Under the pieces are notes generated by a model. That model was not told the DNA's origin. It worked only from the letters and a program-made list of their open reading frames with translations, and did no database searches. From Syntrophothermus lipocalidus DSM 12680 (GTDB lineage: Bacteria; Bacillota; Syntrophomonadia; Syntrophomonadales; Syntrophothermaceae): a stretch of DNA of 64,000 bases. A program made the translations under genes and the position numbers. The stretch lies in the NCBI RefSeq assembly GCF_000092405.1, contig NC_014220.1, forward strand, positions 1,550,001-1,614,000, written 5' to 3'. Of the stretch, positions 25,560 through 34,866 are shown piece after piece (the stretch's first letter is position 1; each line of letters begins with the position of its first letter).

Positions 25560-25845
25560 AAACTTCGCCCCCTTGATGATTCGCTTGTTTTTCAGTTAGC
25601 CCTAGCGCCCCCCCACCCGTACTCAACTGTGAAGACCTGGCACAATCTGACGGGCAGGCAAATCAAGTGTCCACGAAAACTTCAACGTTGTCACAAAAGA
25701 GAATAAGACTGAGCAGGGTCTTCGGGTCTACACAGTACCATTACACAGTACTATATGTGGTCTGTACCCAGAGTGTTACCATAACACGAACCGTTCTGCC
25801 CTAATCCACATATTATATAGCAACCGACACGAGAGGAGGTTAATT

Positions 25846-26586
25846 ATGCCCTACAGCGACGGATTAACTTACTATTACTTCGGGAGCAGACTTCTCCGCT
25901 TGACCAGCCCTTATACCCGCGGCACCGATGTGAAAGTCCTGCAATCGCTGCTCAACTACTTCAAAGATCCTCTGGGTATACAGCTTTTGACCGAAGACGG
26001 TATCTTCGGGCCGAAAACCGAGTCAGCAGTAATCAAGTTTCAGCAATATGTCCAAATAAGCGTGGACGGAATTGTCGGCCCTCAGACCTATTGGTGTTTG
26101 GGACAACCGACGGGCAAGTACGCACAGGGCAGGGTGTTCGGGTCTCGCACTCTGAGGCGAGGCAGCAGGCACACAGATGTATGGATTCTCCAAAACCGGC
26201 TTAACGCCAAGGCCAAGAAATACGCCGTTGCTCTGGGAGGCCCGGCTGACGGCAACTTCGGTCCTAAGACCGAAACCGCGGTTAAGCTTTTCCAGGGAGA
26301 TTCTGGAATCTCTGTTGATGGAGTAGTGGGTCCGGTAACGTTCGATCAGCTTTTCACCCGTACCTTTATGGGAGGCAGGAATTTGCAAAAAGGCAGGAAC
26401 GGCATCGATGTTTTCGCCTTGCAGAAAAAGCTGGTAGCTTTGTCGTATAATCCAGGACCTTGTGACGGTAAGTTTGGACCCAAAACCGAAGCGGCAGTCA
26501 TAAAATTTCAAAAAGATGCCGGCATAGCCGCAGATGGAATCGCAGGTCCCCAGACTTATTACAGCCTGGGCATAAAGGGAACCTAA
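25846..26586 (+). CDS. Protein with three peptidoglycan-binding repeats
   Basis: 246 residues made of three PG_binding_1 repeats at about 22-90, 104-172 and 182-245. Each has a DGxFGPKTExAV and DGIVGPQT-type pair. No signal peptide, no catalytic domain. Strong GAGAGGAGG ribosome site before the ATG. Such proteins bind spore cortex or cell wall; the lack of a signal suggests mother-cell expression and cortex or coat targeting. The 286 bases upstream hold a GGTACTGTGTA direct repeat of unknown meaning. Confidence 0.88.
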   Translation: MPYSDGLTYYYFGSRLLRLTSPYTRGTDVKVLQSLLNYFKDPLGIQLLTEDGIFGPKTESAVIKFQQYVQISVDGIVGPQTYWCLGQPTGKYAQGRVFGSRTLRRGSRHTDVWILQNRLNAKAKKYAVALGGPADGNFGPKTETAVKLFQGDSGISVDGVVGPVTFDQLFTRTFMGGRNLQKGRNGIDVFALQKKLVALSYNPGPCDGKFGPKTEAAVIKFQKDAGIAADGIAGPQTYYSLGIKGT

Positions 26587-26784
26587 TCCGGGACTTGATA
26601 CAGATGCAGATCCTCATGACACCCCGCGGTGCTACCAACGGAGAATGAAAACCTGGTCGATTTAACAGTGATGAAAGATTTTTGGTCTTGAGAGTCCTCG
26701 TACGGCACTCAAAGATTGTTCTGATTTGCTTGCGATTGTAACCCATTATCCATGCCCTGGCTAACATTCTCACTCATGTCAGCC

Positions 26785-27195
26785 TTATTGAGTGCCGGAC
26801 GAGGGCAATATTTTTACCCACACCTGGCGCTGGCGAGGTCCGTCGAACTCACAAAACATTACGCCTTGCCACGTACCCAACACTAAATGACCGTTATGTA
26901 TCAATACGTTTACCGAGGACCCAACTAAACTGGCCTTGATATGAGCATCCGAATTTCCTTCCAGGTGCTGGTAATAGCCGGTTTTGGCCGGAATTATCTG
27001 GGCCAAAGTCGCCAGTATGTCCTGTTTTACTGTGGGATCCGCGTTCTCGTTAATGGTGATGCCCGCGGTGGTATGAGGCACAAACACTGTTACGACTCCG
27101 CTGGTAACCCCTGATGATGCAACTAATTGCTCAATATTCCCGGTAATATCTATGATCTCCGTTCTCTGTCTCGTTTTAACACTCACAGTAAACAT
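26785..27195 (-). CDS. YjbQ/UPF0047 family protein
   Basis: 136 residues from the ATG at 27195, placed directly after GGAGGTGAAACTG; an upstream in-frame extension reads through a simple repeat and is not coding. The conserved HTTAGITINENADPTV, YQHLEGNSDAHIKASL and LGTWQGVMFCEFDGPRQR are diagnostic. Some members have weak thiamine-phosphate synthase activity; the physiological role is open. Confidence 0.92.
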   Translation of the reverse strand: MFTVSVKTRQRTEIIDITGNIEQLVASSGVTSGVVTVFVPHTTAGITINENADPTVKQDILATLAQIIPAKTGYYQHLEGNSDAHIKASLVGSSVNVLIHNGHLVLGTWQGVMFCEFDGPRQRQVWVKILPSSGTQ

Positions 27196-27225
27196 CAGTT
27201 TCACCTCCTTAGCATCCAAACTCCC

Positions 27226-27281
27226 CAATTCTTCATTCTCCATTCTTCATTCTTAATTCTTAATTCTTAATTCTCACTTCC
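27226..27281. repeat. Heptad simple repeat (ATTCTTA/ATTCTTC type)
   Basis: Seven or eight tandem 7-base units varying between ATTCTTA, ATTCTTC and ATTCTCC between yjbQ and mrfB. The mrfB stop codon lies inside it. Confidence 0.85.
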
Positions 27282-28466
27282 CTTTTTCCCCAGCTTCGTC
27301 TCCAACCGCGCCAAACGTTTTGCCAGGTCCGAATGTTCGGTATCTCTCCCGGTCAACCGGGCCAACTGTCTCTCTATCTCCATAGCCCTCAGGGCACACT
27401 GGCGGGCAGACGGATAATCTCTTCGCCGGTGCTCATAGTACTTTGCCAGTTCGATCCAGGGTTCGGAATTGAGACCGGCAGTCGCCGCTGTTTTTTCCCA
27501 GAGCTCAACTGCTCGCTCATAGTCCCCTTGACGCTTGTGTAACCGGGCTAAAAAACAAAGTTCAGATGCTGTAAGATCTCCTCCTTGGGCCAGGTAATTC
27601 TCCAGGTAGTCCGTAGCCCGAACATAGTCCCCCTTATCCGCCCATATCCTGGCAGCATTCACTACTTCTTGCCGGTAACAACATTGATCCGCTCCCAAAA
27701 AGACACGGCCTAGCCGTTGCAACAATTCTATCAAGCTGGCAATATCCCGGTAGTTGTGTTCTAGAATCGGAGGGATTTCCCGGGTGGAACCGGTACGGAG
27801 AAAATTAGCATAAGCAGCCGGAACCAGGTATCCGGGTAAATCATCTATCCTCTCCAGCCCCAGGATACAGCGTTCCACTTCTCTGAGGCTGAAACTGTTC
27901 AGGACGCCCTTCCATACCCTCCTGGCTGCGTGCAAAAGGTCCAGGTGTAGCCCTTCCAGCTCTGGGACACTCATACGGTGAAAAAGAAACCGATCCGATA
28001 ACAGAGGCCAGTCGAAACACTTGCCATTGTAGCTGACTATACCTTCGAATTGCTCCATAAACTCCCTCAAGTCATGGAGAGCAGCAGGCTCATCCCGGTG
28101 ATCACGCAAGAAATACTGCCTCACCTTGGCTTTCCCGGAATCTAGATAACCTATACCTATAGTAAAAGCAAAAGCTCCGGCTCCCAGGTTCAAACCTGTC
28201 GTCTCCAAGTCAATGAAGCACATCTTCCCCAACTCGGGTTCTCTAGGCGCATGGTTCTTCCCAATTACGCCCCAAATGTACGCTGTCGCGCCATCCTCGA
28301 TGCGTATCCCTAAAGCCGGAACCTCTCGGACCAGGAAAGTTCCTGCCCGGTTGTTCGAAAACGCGAAGCCTAACTCTTCCCAGAGGCCGGTTTGTAGAGG
28401 CGCTCTATCCTGTTTCTTAGGTTTCCAAATAGCGTTCAGCCGCTCGTAAATACTCATTCCAGACAT
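27267..28466 (-). CDS. mrfB: MrfB/YprB-type exonuclease with TPR-like tail
   Basis: 399 residues. A DEDD exonuclease domain (about 75-250) shows CFIDLETTGL, NGKCFDWPLL and HNYRDIASL with the expected acidic residues. A helical TPR-like region (about 265-380) follows. In Bacillus subtilis, MrfB works with the MrfA helicase to excise mitomycin C adducts independently of UvrABC. The gene overlaps mrfA by 13 bases, matching that operon. Confidence 0.9.
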   Translation of the reverse strand: MSGMSIYERLNAIWKPKKQDRAPLQTGLWEELGFAFSNNRAGTFLVREVPALGIRIEDGATAYIWGVIGKNHAPREPELGKMCFIDLETTGLNLGAGAFAFTIGIGYLDSGKAKVRQYFLRDHRDEPAALHDLREFMEQFEGIVSYNGKCFDWPLLSDRFLFHRMSVPELEGLHLDLLHAARRVWKGVLNSFSLREVERCILGLERIDDLPGYLVPAAYANFLRTGSTREIPPILEHNYRDIASLIELLQRLGRVFLGADQCCYRQEVVNAARIWADKGDYVRATDYLENYLAQGGDLTASELCFLARLHKRQGDYERAVELWEKTAATAGLNSEPWIELAKYYEHRRRDYPSARQCALRAMEIERQLARLTGRDTEHSDLAKRLARLETKLGKKGSEN

Positions 28467-30712
28467 CTTGTCAGAATACTCACCACCACTTCTTTAATAC
28501 TTCTGGTGGTTGAAACAGGCGGTCCAATACAAGATGGACAACCCCCTTGGCACCCGCAATTTTTGACCATATCCAAAGCCGCCTCCATAACCTCTTCATT
28601 TGTCTTGAACAATCCCTCTGCTAAGCCGATACCGCCCGGATACCGGTCATAAACGTATACTGTAGGCAACCCTGATTCGACGGCTTTGACCTGGGGAGCA
28701 ACGCCTATGTCTTGACTATCGCACATAAGGAAAATGGGGGTCAAGTTCTTGTAGAGGTTGGCTAGACCTAGCAGGGCCAGTTCTTTTTCTTCGTTAGACA
28801 TGTTCTGTGTTACCTCAGAACCTATACTCAACCAAAAACCTGAGGTATGCATGTCTTCTTGCGGAAGGTTGATCGGTCCGTAGCCCACGTTTTCGTGAGT
28901 ACGGTATTTTATCTTTTTGTAAACCATAGGCATCTGAGTGACCATAACCTCTCCCCACTTTTTCACGGCTGCTCCCGTTTCCTGCTGAGAAAAAACGTTC
29001 AGCACCTTTATGTCGACCGCAAGATCGGCATCCGTATAATAGTCCGCCCTGACTTTCTTAACATAAGCCCTGCCATTATCAAAATCGAACCTGATAACCT
29101 GGTACTGTCCTTCTTGATGCAGGTATATAGCCCCTTCATACAACATCGTCATGGCACTGCTGCGATCCATTTCTCCGATAACCACAGGGTTCGGGTCTGT
29201 AACATCCATAATCACTACGTTGGCAGCACCAACGCTACGCAGGCTCACCTCATGGGCCGGATATGCATCTGCTATCCAGTAATAGCGGTCATCAACAGAG
29301 TGAAGAAACCGGTTGTCTACCAGGTATTCGAGTATCTCTAAGGCCTCAGGATCATCTTCGACTTCCTCAACAGCCACCGGTAATTCAAAACTAGCGCACT
29401 TCAGATGCTCAGCCTTTATAATGAAATTTTCGGGATTTATCAGGCCCATCTCCGGAGATTGTTCGAGGAAATAACGGGGATGGCGAACCAGGTACTGATC
29501 AAGCGGTGCACTGGACGCAACCAAAACCGTTACCGATTCCTTGTTGCGCCGCCCAGCCCGTCCGGCCTGCTGCCATGTGCTGGCAATGCTACCAGGATAC
29601 CCTGCCATAATACTGACATCTAGCTCGCCGATATCAACCCCCAGCTCCATCGCGTTAGTACATACAACACCGTCAATATCCCCTGAACGCAGTCCCTTCT
29701 CTATCTCCCGTCGTTCTTTGGGGAGATAACCTCCCCGGTAAGTCTTGACGTTTTTGCCCCTGGCCTTTTTCTTTTCCCTTTCCCGCAGGTACCTACCCAA
29801 TAGTTCAACCATCAGCCTGCTTTTGGCAAAAACAATAGTCTTGAAACCCCGGTCCAAAAAATGTCCCGCCAGTCTTTGGGCTTCATTGAGAGAACTCCGC
29901 CGGATTCCCAGTTCCTCGTTGACAACTGGTGGGTTATAGAATATAAAATAACGCCCACCTCTCGGTGCCCCGCATTCGGATATCAGGTGAAACCTTTCCC
30001 CCGTCAGCCGGCTCGCTAACTCCTCCGGGTTGGCGATGGTAGCAGAGCACATTATGAAAACGGGTTGACTCCCGTAATACCTGGCTATCCGCTTAAGGCG
30101 ACGTATAACGTGTGCCATATGGGAACCGAATACTCCCCGGTAGCTGTGCATCTCGTCGATAACAACGAACTTCAGGTTCTCAAACAAAGTAATCCATCGA
30201 GGGTGATGAGGCAGTATGCCCGTGTGCAGCATGTCGGGGTTGGTTATCACCAGGTTGGCCATCCGTCGGACCGACCGCCTCGCATCTACTGGTGTATCTC
30301 CATCATAAGTAAAAACCTTGATGCCGGATCCCACAAGCGAACACAGCTCTTCGAGTTCGTTTAGCTGATCCTGGGCCAAAGCCTTGGTAGGAAAGATATA
30401 CAGAGCCCGGGTTTCCGGTTCTTTTATGATAGTATCAATCACTGGCAGGTTGTAGCACATGGTCTTCCCCGAAGCAGTAGGGGTTACGATTACCACATGG
30501 TTTCCCTCAACTACCGCCGTGTAAGCCTCGCTCTGATGCGAGTAAAGCTTGTCGATACCTCGTTTCTTATATACGGTGACCAGTTGCTTGGAACAAGCTT
30601 CAGGGAATTCTTGGTATTTGCCCTCAGAGGGAGATAAGTAGTGCCTGAAAACTATCCCGGAAGCAAAGTACCTGTCTCGGCACAAGAAATCTACTGCTTC
30701 TCTTATCGTCAA
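28454..30712 (-). CDS. mrfA: MrfA/YprA-type DEAD/DEAH helicase
   Basis: About 752 residues from the TTG at 30712, which has CAGGAGG 8 bases upstream; the frame extends to 30796 without a workable ribosome site. Walker A TPTASGKT, DEMH box (VIDEMHSYRG), motif III CSATIAN and motif VI QQAGRAGRRN are intact. The C-terminal MZB domain has the four-cysteine cluster CGCQGGCPSC that binds zinc. Together with MrfB it forms a lesion-specific repair machine. Confidence 0.93.
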   Translation of the reverse strand: MTIREAVDFLCRDRYFASGIVFRHYLSPSEGKYQEFPEACSKQLVTVYKKRGIDKLYSHQSEAYTAVVEGNHVVIVTPTASGKTMCYNLPVIDTIIKEPETRALYIFPTKALAQDQLNELEELCSLVGSGIKVFTYDGDTPVDARRSVRRMANLVITNPDMLHTGILPHHPRWITLFENLKFVVIDEMHSYRGVFGSHMAHVIRRLKRIARYYGSQPVFIMCSATIANPEELASRLTGERFHLISECGAPRGGRYFIFYNPPVVNEELGIRRSSLNEAQRLAGHFLDRGFKTIVFAKSRLMVELLGRYLREREKKKARGKNVKTYRGGYLPKERREIEKGLRSGDIDGVVCTNAMELGVDIGELDVSIMAGYPGSIASTWQQAGRAGRRNKESVTVLVASSAPLDQYLVRHPRYFLEQSPEMGLINPENFIIKAEHLKCASFELPVAVEEVEDDPEALEILEYLVDNRFLHSVDDRYYWIADAYPAHEVSLRSVGAANVVIMDVTDPNPVVIGEMDRSSAMTMLYEGAIYLHQEGQYQVIRFDFDNGRAYVKKVRADYYTDADLAVDIKVLNVFSQQETGAAVKKWGEVMVTQMPMVYKKIKYRTHENVGYGPINLPQEDMHTSGFWLSIGSEVTQNMSNEEKELALLGLANLYKNLTPIFLMCDSQDIGVAPQVKAVESGLPTVYVYDRYPGGIGLAEGLFKTNEEVMEAALDMVKNCGCQGGCPSCIGPPVSTTRSIKEVVVSILTRCLE

Positions 30713-30943
30713 CTGAGACGCCTCCTGTTCTTTTGGTTCACCACACCTGCGAGCATACGTTCGCGTTATTTTTATAGATTTCCATAAACAAGCCAAAACT
30801 CCTCTTCATTAAAGCCGGTTTTCACGACACCTGTATAGGTCGGTGATTATCTATTTATCTGTGGCTCCCTCTCGAGAACTGGAGTATAATTAACGCAAAG
30901 GGCCGAATTACAGGCTGTCTAAGACCCGGAAGGAGGGAGCGGA

Positions 30944-31186
30944 GTGCCGGATATCGACATTAATGATGTCAATGATAGGGCTTTTTACGACACACTCCAA
31001 GAATTGATCGACGGGTACATGAAGGGTTTTCGGGTTACTGATCTTTTGGATACCTCTGCAATAAGATACGTGTGCAAAAAGAGGATCGTGGAGTTAGAGA
31101 GGCTTAAAGGTCGCCAGCGTGATATTGAATTGTGTAAGCGTTTCTTGGAAATCCTGGAGAGGGAAGACGCAGACAGAAAGAAATAA
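30944..31186 (+). CDS. Small hypothetical protein
   Basis: 80 residues, GTG start after AAGGAGGGAG. Helical and charged, no membrane segment; I do not recognise the family. A TATAAT lies about 55 bases upstream without a clear -35 box. Followed by a hairpin. Confidence 0.6.
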   Translation: MPDIDINDVNDRAFYDTLQELIDGYMKGFRVTDLLDTSAIRYVCKKRIVELERLKGRQRDIELCKRFLEILEREDADRKK

Positions 31187-31220
31187 AAAGCCAAATCCGA
31201 AAAGCACGATAACACAAGGA

Positions 31221-31242
31221 AAACCGTGCCTCAGCACGGTTT
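31221..31242. terminator. Terminator hairpin between convergent small genes
   Basis: Stem AAACCGTGC / GCACGGTTT with a 4-base loop; on the minus side TTTTCC follows, so it serves the leftward gene best. Confidence 0.7.
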
Positions 31243-31280
31243 AGGGAATTACACGCGATGCCGTCAACGTGCAAAAAGAA

Positions 31281-31550
31281 TTAGATTACTCTGGTCACTA
31301 AGGTAATCTTGTTGATAGGGATGTAGGTAACAGGGGCATTTCCGCCGGCAACAGTGACGTAATGCGGGGTAATGCCGACCAAGAGACCGACTGTGGGGGC
31401 CACATCGCCTTCGGTTAGTATGGAAACGTTAAAATTGAGCAAGCTGTGTAACAAGGACAAGAACGAGGTCCCTGCTCCTGGCCCCATCAAGCCGGGAAAC
31501 CCGTATCCACCGTAACCGTTGAACATCCTGAGACGGCTGTTTATGCCCAC
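31281..31550 (-). CDS. Small protein resembling spore-coat DUF2642 type
   Basis: 89 residues, GTG start with GGAGG 7 bases upstream. A Gly-rich N-terminus (NGYGGYGFPGLMGPGAG) leads to a beta-rich part ending YIPINKITLVTRVI. The pattern 'gives low-complexity start, then TVGLLVGITPHYVTVAGG' resembles small coat-associated DUF2642 proteins; the resemblance is by eye only. Confidence 0.5.
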   Translation of the reverse strand: MGINSRLRMFNGYGGYGFPGLMGPGAGTSFLSLLHSLLNFNVSILTEGDVAPTVGLLVGITPHYVTVAGGNAPVTYIPINKITLVTRVI

Positions 31551-31783
31551 CGGTATGCCTCCTTTCGTTTGGTATGGAATGGGGTTATATCCTTTTACAT
31601 ACTATTCTTCCTGCTTTCGGTTGGTTCGCATTGTATTAGCTTACACTTTGTCCATAAATCGGAATGCCGGTACTGTTTCTCTGCTTCCCCGGCAGACCTC
31701 ATAGAAGCCAACTAACAACTAAAGCTTAAAAGCGATTTGTAACAGCGTCTTGAGAAAATCCATAAAAACGAAGGTGGTAGAAG

Positions 31784-32500
31784 TTGATCGACACCAATAC
31801 CAGGGTCTATCACCTGGAAAATGTCTCCCGGCTTTACGAGATGGGCGAGGTTGAAGTCCGGGCCCTCGATCGAGTAGATCTAGACGTTTTTAAAGGGGAG
31901 TTCACAGTTGTCCTTGGCCCTAGCGGCTCAGGTAAAAGCACGTTGCTAAATCTGCTGGGCGGGCTCGACCGCCCTACCCATGGCCGTGTCCTTTTCTACG
32001 ACCAAGACTTAAACGAGCTATCAGACAACGAACTGGCTAAGTTTCGGCGTGATAAAGTCGGTTTCGTGTTCCAGTTTTTTAACCTGGTTCCTACTCTGAC
32101 CGCGCTTGAAAACGTAGAATTGGCAGCAGCCATTGCGGGACTAAAAGGAGACGCCAAAAAATACCTGGACCTGGTCGGGTTGGGACCCCGGGCCGATAGC
32201 TTTCCTTCTAGACTGTCGGGAGGTGAACAGCAAAGGGTAGCCATAGCCCGGGCTTTAGTTAAGGAGCCGGAGATAATTCTCTGTGATGAACCGACTGGAG
32301 CCCTGGATTACGAAACCGGGATCGTGGTGCTAAGAGTGCTGGCTGATATCAACCGCCAAGTTGGGCATAACGTCATGGTCATAACCCATAACGCGGCCAT
32401 AGCAGCCATGGCCGACAGGGTTGTTTTCCTCCGCAGCGGAAGAATCGACCGGGTTGAGGTCAACTCTTCCCCAGTCGAGCCGGAAGAGGTGAAATGGTAA
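31784..32500 (+). CDS. ABC transporter ATPase (MacB/LolD type)
   Basis: 238 residues with Walker [10 protein letters not shown], signature [15 protein letters not shown], Walker [13 protein letters not shown] and H-loop ITHNAA. TTG start after GAAGGTGG. The stop codon overlaps the next gene's ATG (ATGGTAA). Together with the FtsX-type permease and HlyD-type adaptor downstream it forms a MacAB-like three-gene exporter. Confidence 0.93.
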   Translation: MIDTNTRVYHLENVSRLYEMGEVEVRALDRVDLDVFKGEFTVVLGPSGSGKSTLLNLLGGLDRPTHGRVLFYDQDLNELSDNELAKFRRDKVGFVFQFFNLVPTLTALENVELAAAIAGLKGDAKKYLDLVGLGPRADSFPSRLSGGEQQRVAIARALVKEPEIILCDEPTGALDYETGIVVLRVLADINRQVGHNVMVITHNAAIAAMADRVVFLRSGRIDRVEVNSSPVEPEEVKW

Positions 32501-34860
32501 TGCGGGCCTTGGCCCGGGTTTTTATGCGCGATCTGGTAGCCTACCGCGCGCAGTTTGCTGCTGTAACCCTGCTGGTTGTCTTGGGTATATCCCTCTTCGC
32601 CGCAGTCTACACCTCGTTTCAGAATCTAAAGTCCTCGGCAGATTATTCATACGACCGTTTGTTGTTCGGCGATGCCTGGTTCTCCGTGTATCAAGCCCCG
32701 GACACCATAGTCCCGTTCATAAAAGGTCTGGAAGGTGTGGCCGCGGTTGAAGGCAGAGTTGTTCAAGATGTCTCTCTCAAACTCCCTTTTAAAGTGAAGG
32801 ACAAGGTTACCTGCCGCATCATCTCCATGCCCTCTCCCCTCCCCCAGGTGAACCGGATCGTTATCGAGCAAGGTTCCTATCCCCGTACCCGGTACGGCGG
32901 GCTCATCCACGAAGACTTCTTTTTTTATTATGGTTTGAAAATAGGAGACAAACTGAGGGTAGAAGTAAACGGTCAAGAGTACGATATATCTATAGCCGGG
33001 GTCATCCGCACTCCCGAGTACCTTTATCCCATGAAGGGCCAGCTGGACATAACCCCCAGCACCCGTAATTTTGCCATTCTTTTCATGCCAGAAGATCAGG
33101 CCCAGCAGATACTGGGACTTACCCACTCTTTCAACGACATAAGCGTGCGTTTTCTCCCAGGAGCTGATTCGGAAAGAGTTACCAAAAACATAGAAACAAT
33201 CCTGGAGCCGTACGGATTGTTACGAACCATCCCGCGTCGCTACCAGCCATCAGCCATGACGATCGAAATGGAGTTAATGGGCTTGGAACAGATGGCTGTC
33301 ATGTTCCCTTTTCTCTTCCTTTCCGTTGCCGGCTTCACCATCTATATCCTGCTCTTCCGCCTGGTCAACCAGCAAAAGCAGCAGATAGGGTTGTTCATGG
33401 CTCTGGGGATACCGGCGCGAGGCATCTTCCTCTATTACCTCTCATTTGCCCTGGTCGTGGGCTTGGCCGGAGCTGTGGTCGGGGTCTTGGTAGGGGAAGT
33501 TTTTTCTGGCGGTCTGACCGGCCTTTATGCCGATATTTATAACCTGCCTTACGTTGAGCACGTCCATCACGCCTCCGTATTTGCCATCGCCATACTTCTA
33601 ACCTGGTTTGCCCTTATTGCGGCCACCTACAGTGCGGCGCGAATGGCGAGCAAGCTACCGCCCGCCCAGGCCATGCGAAAGGAGGCACCGGAATCGGCTA
33701 GAGTCATGTTTTCTTCTCTCTTCACCCGTCTGACTTCGGGCGCAAGCCTAATTAGCCGGATGGCCCTGCGCAACCTAGCCCGAACCAAAAGGCGTTTTCT
33801 TCTAACCGCTCTGGGGGTTTCTTTTGCTGTGCTCCTGCTGGTTGTCTCACTGTCTTTTTGGGACGAAGTCGACTTCCTGATGATACGGTATTTTGACCAG
33901 ATACAGACCTTCGACCTCCAGGTTTATTTCGACCGGCCATTAGGACTGGATGCGGTAGACGAAATCGCAAGGCTTGACGGGGTAGAACAGGCAGAACCGG
34001 TCTTGGAATTTCCGTGTAGGTACTCCCACGAAAACAAGTCGGTCGATTCGCTGGCTGTCGCCTTAGTGCCGCACAGCCGCCTCCACCGGCTACATGATAA
34101 AGAGGACCGCCCTATATCGGTGAAAGAAAACGGGATTGTCCTGACCGAGACCTTGCGCAACGCTCTTAGGGTCGAAGCCGGAGACTACATAACAGCTAAG
34201 CCCTTGACTGCCAATGCCGAAGCCAGCCTTCTCAAAGTCATCGGGTTTACCGATGAAATGGTCGGGCACGCAGGTTACCTCACCTTTCGCCAGGCTTGGT
34301 CTGTCCTGGGCCAAGGCGAAGGTTACACCTCTTGCATGGTGGCGGTCAAACCCGACAAGCGGCTGGCGGTAAAAAACTATCTAGCCGATTCACCGCGGGT
34401 ACTGTATATTCAAGATCAGGTATTCGCTAAGAGCGACTTCAAAACCTATTTGAAGTTTTTTTATACTTTCTTGGCTTTTATGCTGACTTTTGCGCTGGTC
34501 ATGGGTGCTGCAATCGTTTTCAACACAACTACGATTAATCTCTGGGAACGAAAAAAGGAAATATCAATATTGATGGTCCTGGGGCTCTCAGGCGCGGCGA
34601 TAAAGCGGTTGGTCCTGTTGGAAAACACGTTCATAGGAGTAGCAGGCACGGCCATCGGGTTCCCGCTGGGTTTCTGGGTATCCTGGCTTTTTGCTAACAG
34701 CTATTCGACCGAATTGATGCAGCTGCCTTTTGTGATTTATCCCCGCACCTATGTTCTGACATTGTTCATATTGCTCTTGTTGCTGTGGATATCCCAAGCC
34801 ATAGCCTTGCGCAACCTAAGGCACTGGGACCTAGTAGAACTGATAAAAGAAAGAGAGTGA
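32494..34860 (+). CDS. ABC transporter permease with two FtsX domains
   Basis: 788 residues. An N-terminal helix and a MacB-type periplasmic domain (about 45-240) precede a first FtsX domain (~270-390). A second helix, a second extracytoplasmic domain and a second FtsX domain (~640-780) follow. This is the 'duplicated' architecture of lipoprotein- or peptide-handling permeases. Substrate unknown. Coupled to the ATPase gene by a 7-base overlap. Confidence 0.9.
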   Translation: MVMRALARVFMRDLVAYRAQFAAVTLLVVLGISLFAAVYTSFQNLKSSADYSYDRLLFGDAWFSVYQAPDTIVPFIKGLEGVAAVEGRVVQDVSLKLPFKVKDKVTCRIISMPSPLPQVNRIVIEQGSYPRTRYGGLIHEDFFFYYGLKIGDKLRVEVNGQEYDISIAGVIRTPEYLYPMKGQLDITPSTRNFAILFMPEDQAQQILGLTHSFNDISVRFLPGADSERVTKNIETILEPYGLLRTIPRRYQPSAMTIEMELMGLEQMAVMFPFLFLSVAGFTIYILLFRLVNQQKQQIGLFMALGIPARGIFLYYLSFALVVGLAGAVVGVLVGEVFSGGLTGLYADIYNLPYVEHVHHASVFAIAILLTWFALIAATYSAARMASKLPPAQAMRKEAPESARVMFSSLFTRLTSGASLISRMALRNLARTKRRFLLTALGVSFAVLLLVVSLSFWDEVDFLMIRYFDQIQTFDLQVYFDRPLGLDAVDEIARLDGVEQAEPVLEFPCRYSHENKSVDSLAVALVPHSRLHRLHDKEDRPISVKENGIVLTETLRNALRVEAGDYITAKPLTANAEASLLKVIGFTDEMVGHAGYLTFRQAWSVLGQGEGYTSCMVAVKPDKRLAVKNYLADSPRVLYIQDQVFAKSDFKTYLKFFYTFLAFMLTFALVMGAAIVFNTTTINLWERKKEISILMVLGLSGAAIKRLVLLENTFIGVAGTAIGFPLGFWVSWLFANSYSTELMQLPFVIYPRTYVLTLFILLLLLWISQAIALRNLRHWDLVELIKERE

Positions 34861-34866
34861 TTTTTG

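Noticed and set aside
25560-25845. yybP-ykoY manganese riboswitch upstream of the UPF0016 pair
   Set aside because: Expected by context, but I could not find the conserved GGGGAGTAG-type segments.
26619-26642. A T-box-like GGTAGCACCGCGG on the minus strand
   Set aside because: It resembles the T-box antiterminator core, but no gene lies downstream on that strand before the oppositely oriented peptidoglycan-binding gene, and no specifier stem or terminator was found. Probably chance or a relic.
27196-27243. Extended YjbQ N-terminus
   Set aside because: It reads through the heptad simple repeat; the ATG at 27195 has the ribosome site and the family start.
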